Origin: Spongospora subterranea f. sp. subterranea
Lineage: Eukaryota > Endomyxa: Phytomyxea > Phytomyxea > Plasmodiophorida
NCBI GenBank assembly: GCA_049724395.1
Contig: JAUGWO010000208.1
Coordinates: 28,163-92,162, forward strand
Length of the DNA stretch: 64,000 nt
Reading direction: 5' to 3'
How positions within the stretch are numbered: position 1 is the first letter of the stretch; each line of letters opens with the position of its first letter. Under the pieces are notes generated by a model that did not search any database, had not been told where the DNA came from, and worked only from the letters and a program-made list of their open reading frames with translations. Positions 9,488 through 21,062 of this stretch are shown piece after piece. Made by a program: the position numbers and the translations under genes.

Positions 9488-11613
9488 ATGAATAAATTGA
9501 CAATTATTGGAGCGATTACAGCCATATCGACAGTGGCGACAGTCGGTTTTCTGTATTTTTTTGGAGTCTCGAATGCAATCAGGCCGTTATTACTGCAACT
9601 ACCGGTGACATTCTCTCCCAGTGTCGTTCGTTTTTGCCCAAGCAGTGATTTAAGCTCTCTGCTTGGCTTCCCTGTTCCCGTTCATTATAACGGCGGACCT
9701 GATCCATCGCTAATCTTCACACCGAATCTTACCATTGATATCACTCGCCTTCCTGAGTAAATCACTCCATCATATATTGTTTTGTTCAAAACATTACAGC
9801 AAATACTTATCAATCATATTCCCATATTTTGTTCGCCCATATTTCTTTGCCAGGTCAATATTTGTTACCGGCATTGTTCTTTCTCTGTTATTTTTTCATT
9901 TCAGTTTTTGCAATTGACGAACCTTTCAGTTCAAATCTGTCGCTGGTTTTGCCCTCATGTGGTGGCTTTATTCTTGACTAAGCATCTCATTTCCCAGGTT
10001 TGACCATGAGGATGGGTTTGGATTTATCGCAAAGTTCAAGAACACGTTCATTTCAGGGGAATGGCTCACGATCTACGATTGTGATGTGACATATTTTCCC
10101 GGCGGGTGTCAAGCATGGAATGCGGAATTTCCCTTGGATCGATTACGGATGCCCGGCGTCGCAGTTACTCAACTCGGCCGCGTGGTAGTCATTTCTCAGT
10201 TTTGGGGCTATGGATATTATCATTGGTTCATTGAGGTAAATCAGAGAATATATTGTAGTTCTGTATTCATGTGATTTGAATGCCTGTAGAGGTGTTCCTT
10301 GTCGTTCTTGACTGTTTTTTCTAATCTTGCATCGCATCCGTTTTTTTAATCTTCCGAGTTCAGAATACTTATGTTTTATAATGTCCCATTTCTTCATGTT
10401 CCGTCATCCAAACTGGAAAACTACGTCCTAGAAATGTGGTTCTATAAAACAAGTGCAACGGTTGAATCAAGGCATTTCAAATCTGTTTTTGGTCATTTAT
10501 TAACGATTTTGAATTTTCTCACAGCGAAACCCAATGTTTTCCTGCATTTCCAGGGTTTTCTTCGTCTGGCACTTGTTTACGATTACCTGATGGAAAACCC
10601 GGACGTCAAAATTGTCATGTACACGATGGGGAGCACACCTGAATTCATGTCGTTGATCGGTATCGATCCAAGTCGGATAGTCCCATACGTTGACAGTCGC
10701 GTGTATTTTGCAAGCAGTGCTGTTGTCCCATCGCCGTCCGCTTGTGGTAGCGCGATTGGACCAGCCGCGCTACGGTTTCGTGATTTATTTAGGACTAACG
10801 CAATGTTGAAATATGGCGACCAGGTACGAACCAATTACGCTAACGCAACTTCGTCATTTTTCGTTCGTTCCAGAGTCGTTGCATGTTGAGAAGTTTGGTC
10901 GCTTGTCACTTTTTTAATTTCCTCTTAAGTGTGAACCCAGATATATTTTGTTTTGGCAATTTTGGACTAATGCAGAATATATTAGTTGAAATTGCAAGAC
11001 GAAACTGCTTTTCGAATAGTAGTTCAAAATCGTGGTTCAAAAGGGGAAGCCAGGTCGCTGGAAAATCACGACGAGCTTGTCCAAGCGCTGCGCGATCATA
11101 TGCCTGACATTATCATAGACGTGATGGATCCTCATGAGAACCTTGCCAGTACGATTGTCAAACATTATTACGCCAATATCGTCATCGGACCGCATGGAGC
11201 TGGACTCAGCAATGTAATTTTTTGTTGTTTTCGACCGTTTTTTTAAAGTAATCATTTACTGATGTGAGATGGCGTGATTTGGCTGATCTTTTCCCAACTA
11301 ACGACACCTGTCTCAGCAATCGTAACCGTTCTATTCACACATTGTGCACTTTTAGATTTTATTCGCTCCTCCTGGCGCTACAATGATCGAGCTGCATCCG
11401 AATCTAGGGAACCATCACGAATACGGTCGACACAACGTCAACAGCTGCCATCAGAAGTCGGCCAGGGACGTCGGTGCCAGAGAAATTCTTTTGATTGAAG
11501 ATAACGGAACGTCTACGACTTCGTTTCGCGCAAATATCGACCGTATCCTCAATATTGTCAATATGATACGAAATGACATGTTCACCGGCGTTTTCTACGA
11601 TTCTATTGAATAA
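9488..11613 (+). CDS. GT61-type (DUF563) glycosyltransferase, five exons, intact
   Basis: Exons 9488-9756, 9998-10235, 10554-10823, 10986-11213 and 11356-11613; joined they give 420 residues and a TAA stop, and every junction is GT-AG with matching phase. Residues 4-25 form one hydrophobic segment with few charges before it, so a type II Golgi/ER membrane protein is likely. GT61 hallmarks are in order: GYYHWFIEG (exon 2/3), a middle domain with LIGIDPSRIVPY, an SLENHDELVQAL helix, IGPHGAGLSN (the family HGAGL motif) at the end of exon 4, and APPGATMIELHPN at the start of exon 5. GT61 enzymes transfer xylose, arabinose, GlcNAc or similar sugars to glycoproteins or wall glycans; the substrate cannot be told from sequence. 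Intron 1 (241 nt) contains a stretch that could be read FAIDEPFSSNLSLV, but it does not splice in frame, so I left it out. Confidence 0.85.
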
Positions 11614-13811
11614 TGAAAGATGATGCCAGATCATATATTTATACGCATTTGACAGGGCTGAATATTGGTCCCGATTGTTTTCTATTTGAATGAGTTCACA
11701 CAGCTTTGTATCGGATCTACGAGAAAGGAGATTTTCGGAGCGTTCAATTTTTGGCTGTGACTTAAGATAGCTATCCATCACACCTTTTATTACTGGGTGA
11801 GATAGATTTGAACGTTTCGGTGACTCTTGAAGTTGAGTTTCAGCTTCAAATACCTTCTCATGAGCGATTTGATATTCAAGATCATTCGATGTTTATTGCA
11901 CCGCGTTACACTAAAATCTGTTTACTCATTTTATATCAAATATGGAAGTAATTAACAGCAAGAAACGCGTCAAGGGTAAGAATTTCGCCTTCGATAGCAG
12001 TCATTTTCGCCTGACTTGATGTTTTCAATGGCATTAATTGACCTCTGCTCTGAGGTCCGGCTTTATTCCATCAAATTGGTTTCACTAAAATCGCAAGCAA
12101 TATTTGAAGGGTCTTCTCACATTGGGATCGTTGGCATTTTACTCTACTTACCTGTCGTGAATCTCCCTACAATCGTCGTCAGTAGCGAAAATTTTTCTTG
12201 CCGGCCTGGTGCAAACCCGACTTCATGCTAGCTTGAACATCCATTCTTGTGCTTAGGACAAGTTTTTTTTTTCATGTCCAATTTCCCTTACCAACTTGTG
12301 ACAGTTTTGTCGGTCACGAACCACATAGATATTGGGTCTTGATTTTCATGCTTGGAGATCTGTCAACTTGTCCTCAACTTCGCGAGTATCCGGCTCCAAA
12401 AGAAACGGCCTTCAAACCGGTTCTATCGAGGGACCAGTGTGTGCAACAATGCTGTTCCTAAAACCAATATAACAAAACAAAAAATTAATATGTCCAAGTG
12501 GCGAATGATGCAAAACTGCTCGAGTCTGCATCAACAAGATTCCAACGTCCTCAAACACATCTTTCTCGTCATCCTTGAACAGAGACTCGCCGAGTCTTGA
12601 ATGACCACCAGTACCAATACAGGGAACCAATCAACAAATTTGCTGCTGGAGTGCACCCTTGAGGTGAGATATCTTAAGAAATGGATGCACCAAGATTGCA
12701 CGACATGATAAAGCCACTATTGAAGCGGTCTGTCACACAATCATGTCGCAGGTTCGCTTTACGTCAAGGGAAGAAGGTCGGGGACAGGAACTTGGGACGA
12801 AAGGTGACTTGATGAAAATGTGCCTGTTTGTTCTCTCGTTGAAGAGGATATCACCTTCGCTTGACAGCCCAAGTATAGAATAGCCCAAAATCTGATGGGC
12901 ATCTTCATGGGCTGCTATCAGAGTTGCAGGGCCTCGAAGCGGCTTTCTCCAATTTCAGAATTGAATCTTTCTGTCTCAGTAAATAAATTCGAAATAAAAC
13001 GTTCAAATTTTTGTTGTTCTGAGAGTCTGTTGGACCTTCAGTATCACGTGATTGTGTTTGCATTGCTCTCAAAGCAAAGAGAAACTACGTTGGTCGTTAC
13101 ATTCTAGAGACGATTGTTTCTGAACGTTGTAAAAGTATCTGAAGAGACGATTCATTGTGTGAAATATCGGCCTTGTGTGCTGGGCCAAATGGATATTTTT
13201 ATCAGAGACATGTGCGACGGAATGGAACCAATAGTAAGGGCGTTTTGGGCCCTATTAAAGTAAGGTGCAAGTGACTGTTCATGAAAAGAGTATGGGCAAT
13301 GTTCATAATATATTCTAATATAGAGGTTGCTATGGAGATTGTTCAAATTGCACACGAGCAAAGACGGATTCGGTAGCAGACAACACCGGTCGTCATCATG
13401 CGCTTGGCAAACGTACATAGTTCTCAGCTCCATCTGTAAAATTTTCGCCAAAAATGGTTGGTAAACTGTTTGGGTGATATTGATTTTGGCCATCAATCGC
13501 TGGAACAAGCTCCGTCAACAAAAAATCTCCGTCAAGAATAAGTATCGAAATTTGGAAAATATTCTTGAAAAAGATTGACCGTGGAGCGTGGCCCTCATCA
13601 CGTAGAGCTGCACACCAATGCTACAGGAGGGGCGACATGAGTAGCGCCATATATTCGGGATGGCGACCGGTTTGGATCAGGGTCAATTTGGTAATAAAAT
13701 CATAGTTTTATTCGGTGTTATTGTGTTTTGTTTAAAAAAAAGTCGGAGGTCTTCGCGACTTTTTCAAAATTGCAAAAACTTTTGAATTTTCAAGCAAAAC
13801 AAGCGGTTTAT
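11614..13811. other. 2.2-kb region without a confident gene
   Basis: Several short open stretches on both strands, none with a clear domain. The most protein-like is about 12,297-12,461 on the plus strand, after a possible CAG acceptor, reading GHEPHRYWVLIFML; that weakly recalls PEBP-family sequences but lacks the rest of the domain. A minus-strand 118-codon stretch (13,152-13,508) has no recognisable motif. Confidence 0.35.
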
Positions 13812-16800
13812 TTAAACTCCATGTTGTAATGTGCAATTGATCCATGTGTGAACGTCTTTGGCAAAGACGTTCAGGTATCGGTCAACTACTGTAGCGGTAT
13901 CGGTCATGTCCGGAAAACAAATGGCGAAAGCACCACCCATTGCTGATTGTCGAACCCGAATTGCATGTACTCGGACGTCTTTTATCGGCATCTCGGAAAA
14001 TTGATTTGACCAGCCTGAATTTACCATAACCTTTCATGTATACTCCTAACACCATCCAATGGAATCTGTTATGATAAAAGATTCTGCGTCTGATTATATC
14101 ATCTGCGCCTGGCTTTCAAGCGCTGTTCTCTGTGATACCAACGGCCTTGCGGAGACCGATGTTGCTGAAGATTGCGAGACAGTGAAATCGAACGATCCGG
14201 GAGGCATGCGATTGCACAACGAGCGATTTCGATAGGCTCAGATGGAATCGCATTAAGAAATTCGAACAAGGTGGAAATCATTGTATGGGCTTTCAAACCA
14301 GTTTGGACAGGGTCTCGAGCAAATTGCTGGTTCGAGCATGTATCCAAACAAGGCTCTGGAAATCAAAATTAGAGTAATCATCAGGCTTGGAAAGCGACCA
14401 AGCTAGGTGTGAGGATAAAATAGATATGACGGCAGCATCCGTATCTGGAATGTTCAGTTCAGCTTGAACTTGTTCCTCCAAACAACCGGAGGGCGTCATC
14501 GTTGGCGTTTCGTTGTTCAAAATATTCCCAACGAGGTATTTGAAGTCCGAAAAAGAAGCGATGGGCTCGCAAAATATCGACCGTTGGAAACCCACGACGC
14601 CACAGCTCGAGAGTAAAGTTTTCATGCCAGATGAAACCTCCTGTAACACAGGAAGAATAAACCGAAACAATTGCTCGGCCGACGATTTGTCGGAAATCTT
14701 GTCCGTCGTTACACCATTATCGTCATCGTTGCCCACAGCTTCACCAGTACGAAACCGTTTCGTTGTGTGCTTATGCTGTTCAAAGAATGAATCTAAAGTG
14801 CTGAGATACCCCTTTCCATTTCGACCTCCTGTTGATAAAATGCTACGGCAGGAGGATTCAAAAAATTGTTGGATTTTGTCAGCGTATTGATAAAACCCAC
14901 GAGTTGTGAATTCTTTGTCAAACATTCGGCACAGACCAAAGACATGTTCGCAGGGCTCCTCCGTACAAAGCTTTGGATTGATAACCGCATTGTTAGCAAA
15001 GATAAACAGCGCGCCAACACATTGCAGCACTAGATTTGTTCGCGTGATCTTGTGTAATCCTGTAAGAGAGTGGAACCATAGGAATGCACTCCAAACATAA
15101 GCGATGCGTAAACGACGCTACAGACCCTTCTTATTGAAACCAACAACTCAAAAAGACCAGGCATAATGCAAGCATCGATTTGTTGCTAACAATGCGGTTA
15201 TCAATCCAAAGCTTTGTACGGAGGAGCCCTGCGAACATGTCTTTGGTCTGTGCCGAATGTTTGACAAAGAATTCACAACCTTCGTGGGTTTTGTCAATAC
15301 GCTGACAAAATCCAACAAATTTTTGAAATTCGGATGAGACTTCACGATATTGGTGATGGTCTGATTAAATTGGGAATCTGAGTCGTTTTTTTTCTGTGGC
15401 CGAGCAGCTACGATAAACATCGGTGAGATGCCTTCCGGGGTTTTCTGTACAGAAAGAACGGCAACCTGATGCGGCGGCATCAACTTACAATCGAATTCGC
15501 GACAACCTTCGAGGGTACCTTTAATTCAGAAGACAAATCGTTAAACGCATTGGAGCCTTCGGCGGTTATACTGGCAACCGATGTGCTTGACAGAGGAATT
15601 AGATGATTTGGATAGATTCGACCAACAATGCTTCCATATTTTGGCGACGACAGCAAAGCCGGGACAGTTACTGTGGCGTCGAATGATAAAGATACATGAA
15701 AGACCGAAGATGTCGTTTTCGACCCTAATCCTTCCACGTAACGGGTGATACGTCTGTAAATATTGTCGGCCTCTGTGTTGAGGACACAGAAGTCTATAAG
15801 ATTACAAATACCGGAACGCATTCATGGCGTTGGGACAAAACCACTTACTAACAGCAGCCGCCGAAATCCATTGTATATGACGCCAAGATGGTCCTGGCAA
15901 GTTCGTCTCGATGAGTTTACATACTTTCCTTCCATAAGATGCAAGCATCAGATAGAAGTCCACCAACACCGATTCAAGTGGGGCGTTCATCTGGCCATTT
16001 GACCGGGAAACCATTGATCGGAGCATGCACATTAGCAGCGATTCACGAATCTCAGTGTTCGTCGAATATAGATGAGCGAACTTATCCATAAATTCATTTA
16101 CACCGATGACCTCCTGTCCTTCTCCCAAAGTCATATTTGCAGAACCCAAACGATCTTTCAATCCCTTAACGGAACTGACATAAGCAAGCCATTGTTTAGC
16201 GCACAGCATCAGATGCTTTCGGGCAGGAGTTGCTGTGTTCTCGGACGAATGCAAGAAATTTTTCACTGCTGTAACTTCAATGATCGATATTTTCTGCCGG
16301 TCAATTGCAAGTTCAACCGCTTCAAGTTTGGCCATTCGCTCAAATCGGTTCCGACTCACACGCGAACCGAATGCCTCCTTGCAGGCTGCACTTATCGCAA
16401 TCCGGGATCCTTTTAGAATTTTCCCATCGCAGCTCAGATGGTGAACATGCATGCCGCCAGCGAAAGAGCGAAAAACCCAATCAGACTGAACACAACCGTA
16501 CTTTTCGTATAAACGGACAAGACCTAAACGGGACTGCATTCCGCCCAGGCAGGTGCGTTTCTTTTTCACAGCAGAGGGAGTGCTAACCACCAAAGCCTTA
16601 TCTGCCTCTAGAACAGCATCGCTACTCCTCGCTGCTGTGAAATACGAGGTAATTAGTCTTTAAGACCGACTGCCTTCTACAGCCCGCATGTGGATCGCAG
16701 TTATAACAAAACATTGCGCTCAGAAAAATACTCTGAGAATATAATTGGTTAAAAATCCACCGATTGTGTTCCTTGAGACGTCCAAGAGTAAACGGATGCC

Positions 16801-16900
16801 TGCATAAAATCCGTGTATTATCGAGTTTGCATCGAATCCAGTGGCCATCCGGGTCAAGGGCGACATTTTCCTGGCTGAGCAGCATGGCATGCTCATCAGG
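13812..16900 (-). pseudogene. large minus-strand protein of unknown, TE-like family, with internal inverted duplication
   Basis: A run of related open segments on the minus strand: about 16,622-16,885 (HWIRCKLDN...CRHPFTLGRLKEHNRW, possibly a zinc-binding start), 15,802-16,593, 15,480-15,821, 15,330-15,483 (KTPEGISPMFIVAARPQKKN), 14,293-15,030 and 14,099-14,347, with a last open piece at 13,812-14,027. The most characteristic part is CTEEPCEHVFGLCRMFDKEF around 14,920-14,980, which recalls the TE-x-x-E-x-x-FG-x-x-R pattern near the end of P-element/THAP9-type transposases. That comparison is weak. Frames change repeatedly; I cannot tell which changes are introns. An inverted duplication (14,857-15,000 and 15,183-15,327) interrupts it. 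I do not recognise the family and assign no function. Confidence 0.45.
14857..15327. repeat. inverted duplication of about 144 bp inside the unknown gene
   Basis: Arm 1 is 14,857-15,000 and arm 2 is 15,183-15,327, almost perfect reverse complements (for example CACAGACCAAAGACATGTTC in arm 1) with a 182-bp spacer. On the minus strand arm 1 encodes the CTEEPCEHVFG segment of the surrounding gene, while arm 2 encodes it on the plus strand. Arm 2 is therefore the inserted or inverted copy. Confidence 0.93.
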
Positions 16901-17098
16901 TCTTCACACCCTCCGCCATATTATAGGGACTATATGGTCCGCAACATTTGAAGCCCGTGGCGGTCGGCGGTAGAGTCAGCCAAACCCTAGGCGGTACCCT
17001 GGTCCATGAAAAAATTGTTGGTGGCGTACCGGCGGGGGATCAGAGTCCGTGATAGGAACGTCGCCCCTCCTAATGCTACGTTGTACAGTACATAGTAG

Positions 17099-17228
17099 GG
17101 AATTCGAGAACCGCAGTGGGGTGACATGCTGCAACTGAAAAATTGCGTGACACTTTTTTTTTCTCGTGACACGAATTTTTTTCTTCCGCCCCCCAGGAAA
17201 ATCATAAACTCGTCTACCATAGTCTACC
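17099..17228 (+). repeat. left terminal inverted repeat of the kinase transposon
   Basis: Matches the reverse complement of 20,733-20,865 with few mismatches, including GTGGGGTGACATG, the AAAAATTGCGTGACAC stretch and TCTACCATAGTCTACC. Confidence 0.88.
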
Positions 17229-17303
17229 GCGGTCAACCAGCCGCACAACCATGATGTGGCCCCGCACTGCTCACACACATTCCAACACGTCGTGATTGTC
17301 GTT

Positions 17304-18689
17304 ATGCCGAGCCAGGCTGTCATCGATTTCATCCAGAATCAGCTGTATTTAAATCGGTCTAACGAGGAGATTGTTCACGACTTGCGAGAGGATTTCCAAT
17401 TAGACATTTCTAAGCGAACTTTGCAGAGATGAATCAAGTCAGCTGGGCTGGATCGCCCAGTTCCCCCTTCAGCCATTGACCGCAGCGTTGAATGGATCGG
17501 CGACGTCCGGGATTTGGTCAAACGTGGCGTGAAAGTTAAGGACGTTTTATTCCATGTTCGGAAAACTTATCAGGAGAACTTAAGCTTACGCTCGTTTGAA
17601 GCAATTCTTAAGGTTTGAAATGTAATGCATTTCATTCTGCATCATCATGAATCTTTAGGAATCTGGGATATCAATTCGGCAATACATACCACAAGATATT
17701 GTCGAAGATATGGTTCAAGTGGAATCGCGAGGAGATGGCCAAGATTTAGGTTGCCGTGCGATGACGAGACGCTTGAGGGAGACTTATAATGTGCAGGTTA
17801 CTCGCGATTCGGTATCTGCAGCACAGCGAAAGATCACACCTGACGCTGTCAATTCAAGGAAGAAACAACGACTGACGCGACGCGAATACCATGTAGAAGG
17901 ACCAAATGCTCTTTGGCATTTTGATCAGAATGACAAGCTGCGTCAGTTTGGATATGAAATCCACGCCTACGTCGACGGGTGGTCGCGAAAAATCCTGTGG
18001 CTTCATGTAGGCGTTTCTAATCGCATCCCGGAACAGATACTCGTGTATTATATTGATGCAATTGAGCATCACGGCTGTATGCCCTTACGCCAGCGTCTGA
18101 TCGGGGAGCCGAGAACGCTCTGGCAGCTGCAATTCAGATGCACTTCAACGGGGAAGATGCCCATATTTACGGGCGATCTGTAGCCAACCAGCGTATCGAA
18201 AGCTGGTGGAACCAGATGTACAGTAATGGCATCGCTTTTTGAATTGATTATTTTAAAGGGCTTGATGCGAGTGCTTTATATAATGCCGACGACGACTATC
18301 AGCTAAAGTGCAGCTATGTTGTTTTTGGCCCATTGATAGAAGACACCTTAGACAAGGTTTACACCGAGTGGAATGGTCATAAAATGCGAAAGAGCAGCAA
18401 TAATCCCGGTGGAGTGCCCGAATTCCTCTATTTGCACCCAGAATTGCACGATGCAGTCGATTGCCGACTTGATGTCCCGCCATTATTGTACGACTGGGCT
18501 ACTGCTGCATATCCTGATTGCATTATCGATCTGAACGATCTGTTTTGCATTGCAAACGAACGTCGTTTTTTTGTTGAGTCACTCGTAAGTGCTGGATTGT
18601 GGCCTATCAGTCTGGACAACATGACGGCAGCATTTTTGTTTCTTCAGACGCAGCGAGCAGCAATAGCCCCAATGCTGTCAAATGACTAA
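17304..18689 (+). pseudogene. integrase-type (DDE/rve-like) transposase of the kinase transposon
   Basis: ATG at 17,304; one 46-nt intron (17,613-17,658, GT...AG); stop TAA at 18,687. The N-terminal part is a helix-turn-helix-like region (SNEEIVHDLREDF, ISKRTLQR). The core has WHFDQNDKLRQFGYEIHAYV then DGWSRKILWLHV (first Asp region), ASDRGAENALAAAIQ (second Asp) and ANQRIESWWNQMY (Glu), the order of the eukaryotic integrase-like transposases with a WH-D ... NQRIE-WW signature. The C-terminal part has EWNGHKMRKSS and GVPEFLYLHP. Lesions: TGA at 17,430 and at 18,240, both where Trp is expected, and a one-base frameshift near 18,090 just before ASDRGAEN. I cannot name the superfamily with certainty. 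Confidence 0.72.
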
Positions 18690-18863
18690 AATGAATATTA
18701 CTATATCTTGTATTGAACTAATCATATACGATCTTGACGCAGGCGAAAACGCGACGACATTCGCTGCACGGTGACGTGGTCGGCTCGAACGCCGGATTTC
18801 ATGCGGTCACTGTTTTCTGGTTGCTTGCGCTTGCGGGTCTGTGATTCTAGAGAAAAAGGATTC

Positions 18864-20515
18864 TCATCCTGTATTCATATAATGATTGGTCAGTTCAATT
18901 CGCTGAATTCTACAAAGATGAATAACATACAGCTGTATCTTGATCAGGTGGACTGAGGTGATAACAGCATCGATTTTTTGAGTGGTACACGCTGTGTTCG
19001 ATGATTCATCACCGTCTTGCGACTCGACATCATCTTCGGTGAGCGGTACAGACACGTCACGGTTTGTTTTTTCATGTGCTGGTGCATCATCAGCAATAAA
19101 AATTTCAACATCTGTCCCGCTCAGCTCCAATAGGTGACACACCATATTGCGTTCATGTTCTTTAAAGAATTGACTAATCGAGCTGATTCCTAGATTTCCG
19201 CATCCGAATTCCGATGGAGAATGCTCCGCGGTTACTATTTCAACATCGGCGAACTGTCCTTGAGCGCCTTGTAGATCCATAAACATGCATCTGCGTTTGG
19301 AATGAATCCAGGACCAGTGCGCGAACGCCGTCGCAATCATCTTATCTTTTTTGGCCCTCGCAGACCGACACTCCTGCGCCTGAATAATGGCGTCGGTGTT
19401 GGACACAAGCTTGACAAAGGCTTTTGATCGCAGTTGTCGCTCAACGATCCAAATAACTCCCCTCTGGCACATCTTTTGTAACTGCGAACCTGGTTTGGCC
19501 ACCAAGTCTACAGATTCTGGCAATAGCTCAACAATGACGCTATCGCAGAATTGGATGTGAAATTTTCTGTCGAGGGTTCTATTAAACTCAATAGCAGCTG
19601 CTGCTGCAAGCGCCATGTTTTGAACGGAGCGCCCATGCAGGCCTAAGCTATCATTGCGGGTGTCACGAGAAACCTTATACGCATTACAGGTGCCTCACCG
19701 AACACGCACTTGAATAATCCGTCCTTGAAAACAGTTTTGCATCCTCCATCCTCGACAGGATCCTCCAAATTCGGAGCCGTAATATCATAGAGAAATTTCT
19801 CTGTCCATCGGGGAGGAGTTGTGGAAACATCATACTGTCTCAATATAGCTACAGCGTTTGTTTCGATCCCCGATCATCTTTTGCGTCATCGTAAAATTGA
19901 TGAAATTCCGGATATGATATTTCCGGATGTATACCGAATGCATTAGGACAGGTGGATTTCTTTTTTGGAGGGTCCACGATGACCGGGATGTCAGCCAGCG
20001 AGCGGCCTTCACATATATCGTTCGGCAACTCAAAGGGAAGGTAAGTGTCATCATTGCACAGAAGATGGTCATCAGTACAGTCGATTGCGGGGCGATGGAG
20101 GTCCTGACTTTCCTTGCGAATCAACCACAAGGTTTTCTTGCCTGACGATGACAGGTTAAAGGGGAAAGGTGAAAACGGGGTGTTCTCAATGATGCGAGCG
20201 CCGTCAGACGTCGATAACTCGTAGTTGGCAAACTTTTCACTGCGGGTAGGGGAACAAGCAGTTTTGGATTTCTGAGACAACTTGGTCGTACGTAGAATCC
20301 AGGGTGAACACAATGTTCACAGCTGCCCCCTGTTCGAGTTTGAAAGGCTTGAGAGTGACCGGGTGGATCGCCGCTGGGTATGCCGTGATGTTGACCATCT
20401 TCGCCGTTGGATTGACAACCTTCGTTTGATTGCCAGCGCGACGCCTATTCTGGGAGATGGCGCCGGATTCCAAGAGGCCTGTCAATGTTTTGTTGATCGA
20501 CAGTTGCGTACTTAA
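18864..20515 (-). pseudogene. atypical alpha-kinase domain protein carried by the transposon
   Basis: Minus-strand gene convergent with the transposase. From N to C: an open region with NIVFTLDSTYDQVVSEIQ (possibly a small ubiquitin-fold-like domain), a low-complexity middle (NTPFSPFPFNLSSSGKK), then an alpha-kinase domain. Alpha-kinase marks are RWTEKFLYDIT and FKDGLFKCVFGE (start of N-lobe), AYKVSRDTRND, an ALAAAAAIEFN helix, a VERQL...FVKLVSN segment, AFAHWSWIHSKRRCMFMDLQ (the family FSH...S...DLQG block) and FGCGNLGISSISQFFKEH with a following Cys (the family NLG...FF..H..C block). Alpha-kinases phosphorylate Ser/Thr, often in helical proteins. Frame changes near 20,255 (at CCCC), 19,868 (at GGGG) and 19,680 need one-base indels to join, so this copy looks broken or mis-sequenced. 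No clear ATG is seen; the open frame begins near 20,515. Confidence 0.75.
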
Positions 20516-20732
20516 TTAATTGCCCTGGCAGTCAGTTTTGCACTGGCCCTGAAGGGCGGCGCAGTAGGTGCAATAAAACGCAACCTTTGTTGAACGTGGT
20601 GAGCGTGAGAGAACAGGATCGAGGAACTATCGTATCGCGATCGGTTTTGGCAGTTCGGAGTCCATACTGCGAAGTCTGACTACGGCCTGGGATACCTCAT
20701 GGTTGAGGAGCTGGTTAATAACGGTAGAATCG

Positions 20733-20865
20733 GGTAGACTATGGTAGACGACGTGTAAGATTTTTTGGGGAAGGAGGAAGAAACAAAATTCGTGTCACAA
20801 AGAAAAAAAAGTGTCACGCAATTTTTCTGTTGCAACATGTCACCCCACTGCGGTTCTCGAATTCC
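20733..20865 (-). repeat. right terminal inverted repeat of the kinase transposon
   Basis: Reverse complement of the left repeat at 17,099-17,228. It ends about 200 bp from the first ATG of the catalase gene. Confidence 0.88.
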
Positions 20866-21062
20866 GTACAGTAGTATGTACATATCAATGTAACCTCCCG
20901 CCATCAGTGGTCACGACCCCCAACTCCTCAACACTAAGTTACGCACCTTTTAAGAGCAAGAGAGCGGTGCTGTTACACATAATCCACTCCAGTTCATTCT
21001 GCAGTATCTTATCTGAGGAATGTCTTCTAAGGCGCTTTCATCTGGAAACGGAGCTCCTATCA
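20866..21062 (+). promoter_or_regulatory. short gap between transposon TIR and catalase start
   Basis: Only about 200 bp separate the right TIR from the first ATG read for catalase. Unless the catalase start lies elsewhere, its promoter must be in this gap or in the transposon end. No specific motif is claimed. Confidence 0.35.

Larger units (their letters stand above)
17099..20865. mobile_element. DNA transposon with long TIRs carrying a DDE transposase and an alpha-kinase gene
   Basis: Bounded by inverted repeats of about 130 bp (17,099-17,228 and 20,733-20,865). The shared outer sequence begins GGAATTCGAGAACCGCAGTG and the shared inner end reads GTCTACCATAGTCTACC. Weaker inverted similarity extends outwards, so the true ends may lie up to about 80 bp further out; I could not define a target duplication. 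Inside are a plus-strand integrase-type transposase and a convergent minus-strand alpha-kinase gene, and nothing else. The kinase therefore travels, or travelled, as cargo or as a second element protein. Both genes carry lesions, so this copy is probably inactive. Confidence 0.78.

Noticed and set aside
9757-9997. Extra exon in GT61 intron 1 (reads FAIDEPFSSNLSLVLPSC)
   Set aside because: The phase does not fit the flanking exons and no GT donor follows it; skipping it gives a clean 420-residue protein.
12249-12461. Possible PEBP-family exon (GHEPHRYWVLIFML after a CAG acceptor)
   Set aside because: Only a few residues match the HRY block; the ligand-binding DPDxP part and any second exon are missing.
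17430-18242. Alternative genetic code with TGA as Trp
   Set aside because: Three TGA-at-Trp cases are all in decayed transposons; all intact genes here use TGG for every Trp I checked.
18864-20515. Alpha-kinase as a normal host gene unrelated to the flanking repeats
   Set aside because: It lies wholly between matching 130-bp inverted repeats with a transposase converging on it; kept as a refuting possibility rather than the main reading.
20811-21062. Extension of the catalase reading upstream into the TIR (frame open from 20,811)
   Set aside because: The upstream residues have no catalase similarity and the frame runs through the transposon end, so openness is probably chance.
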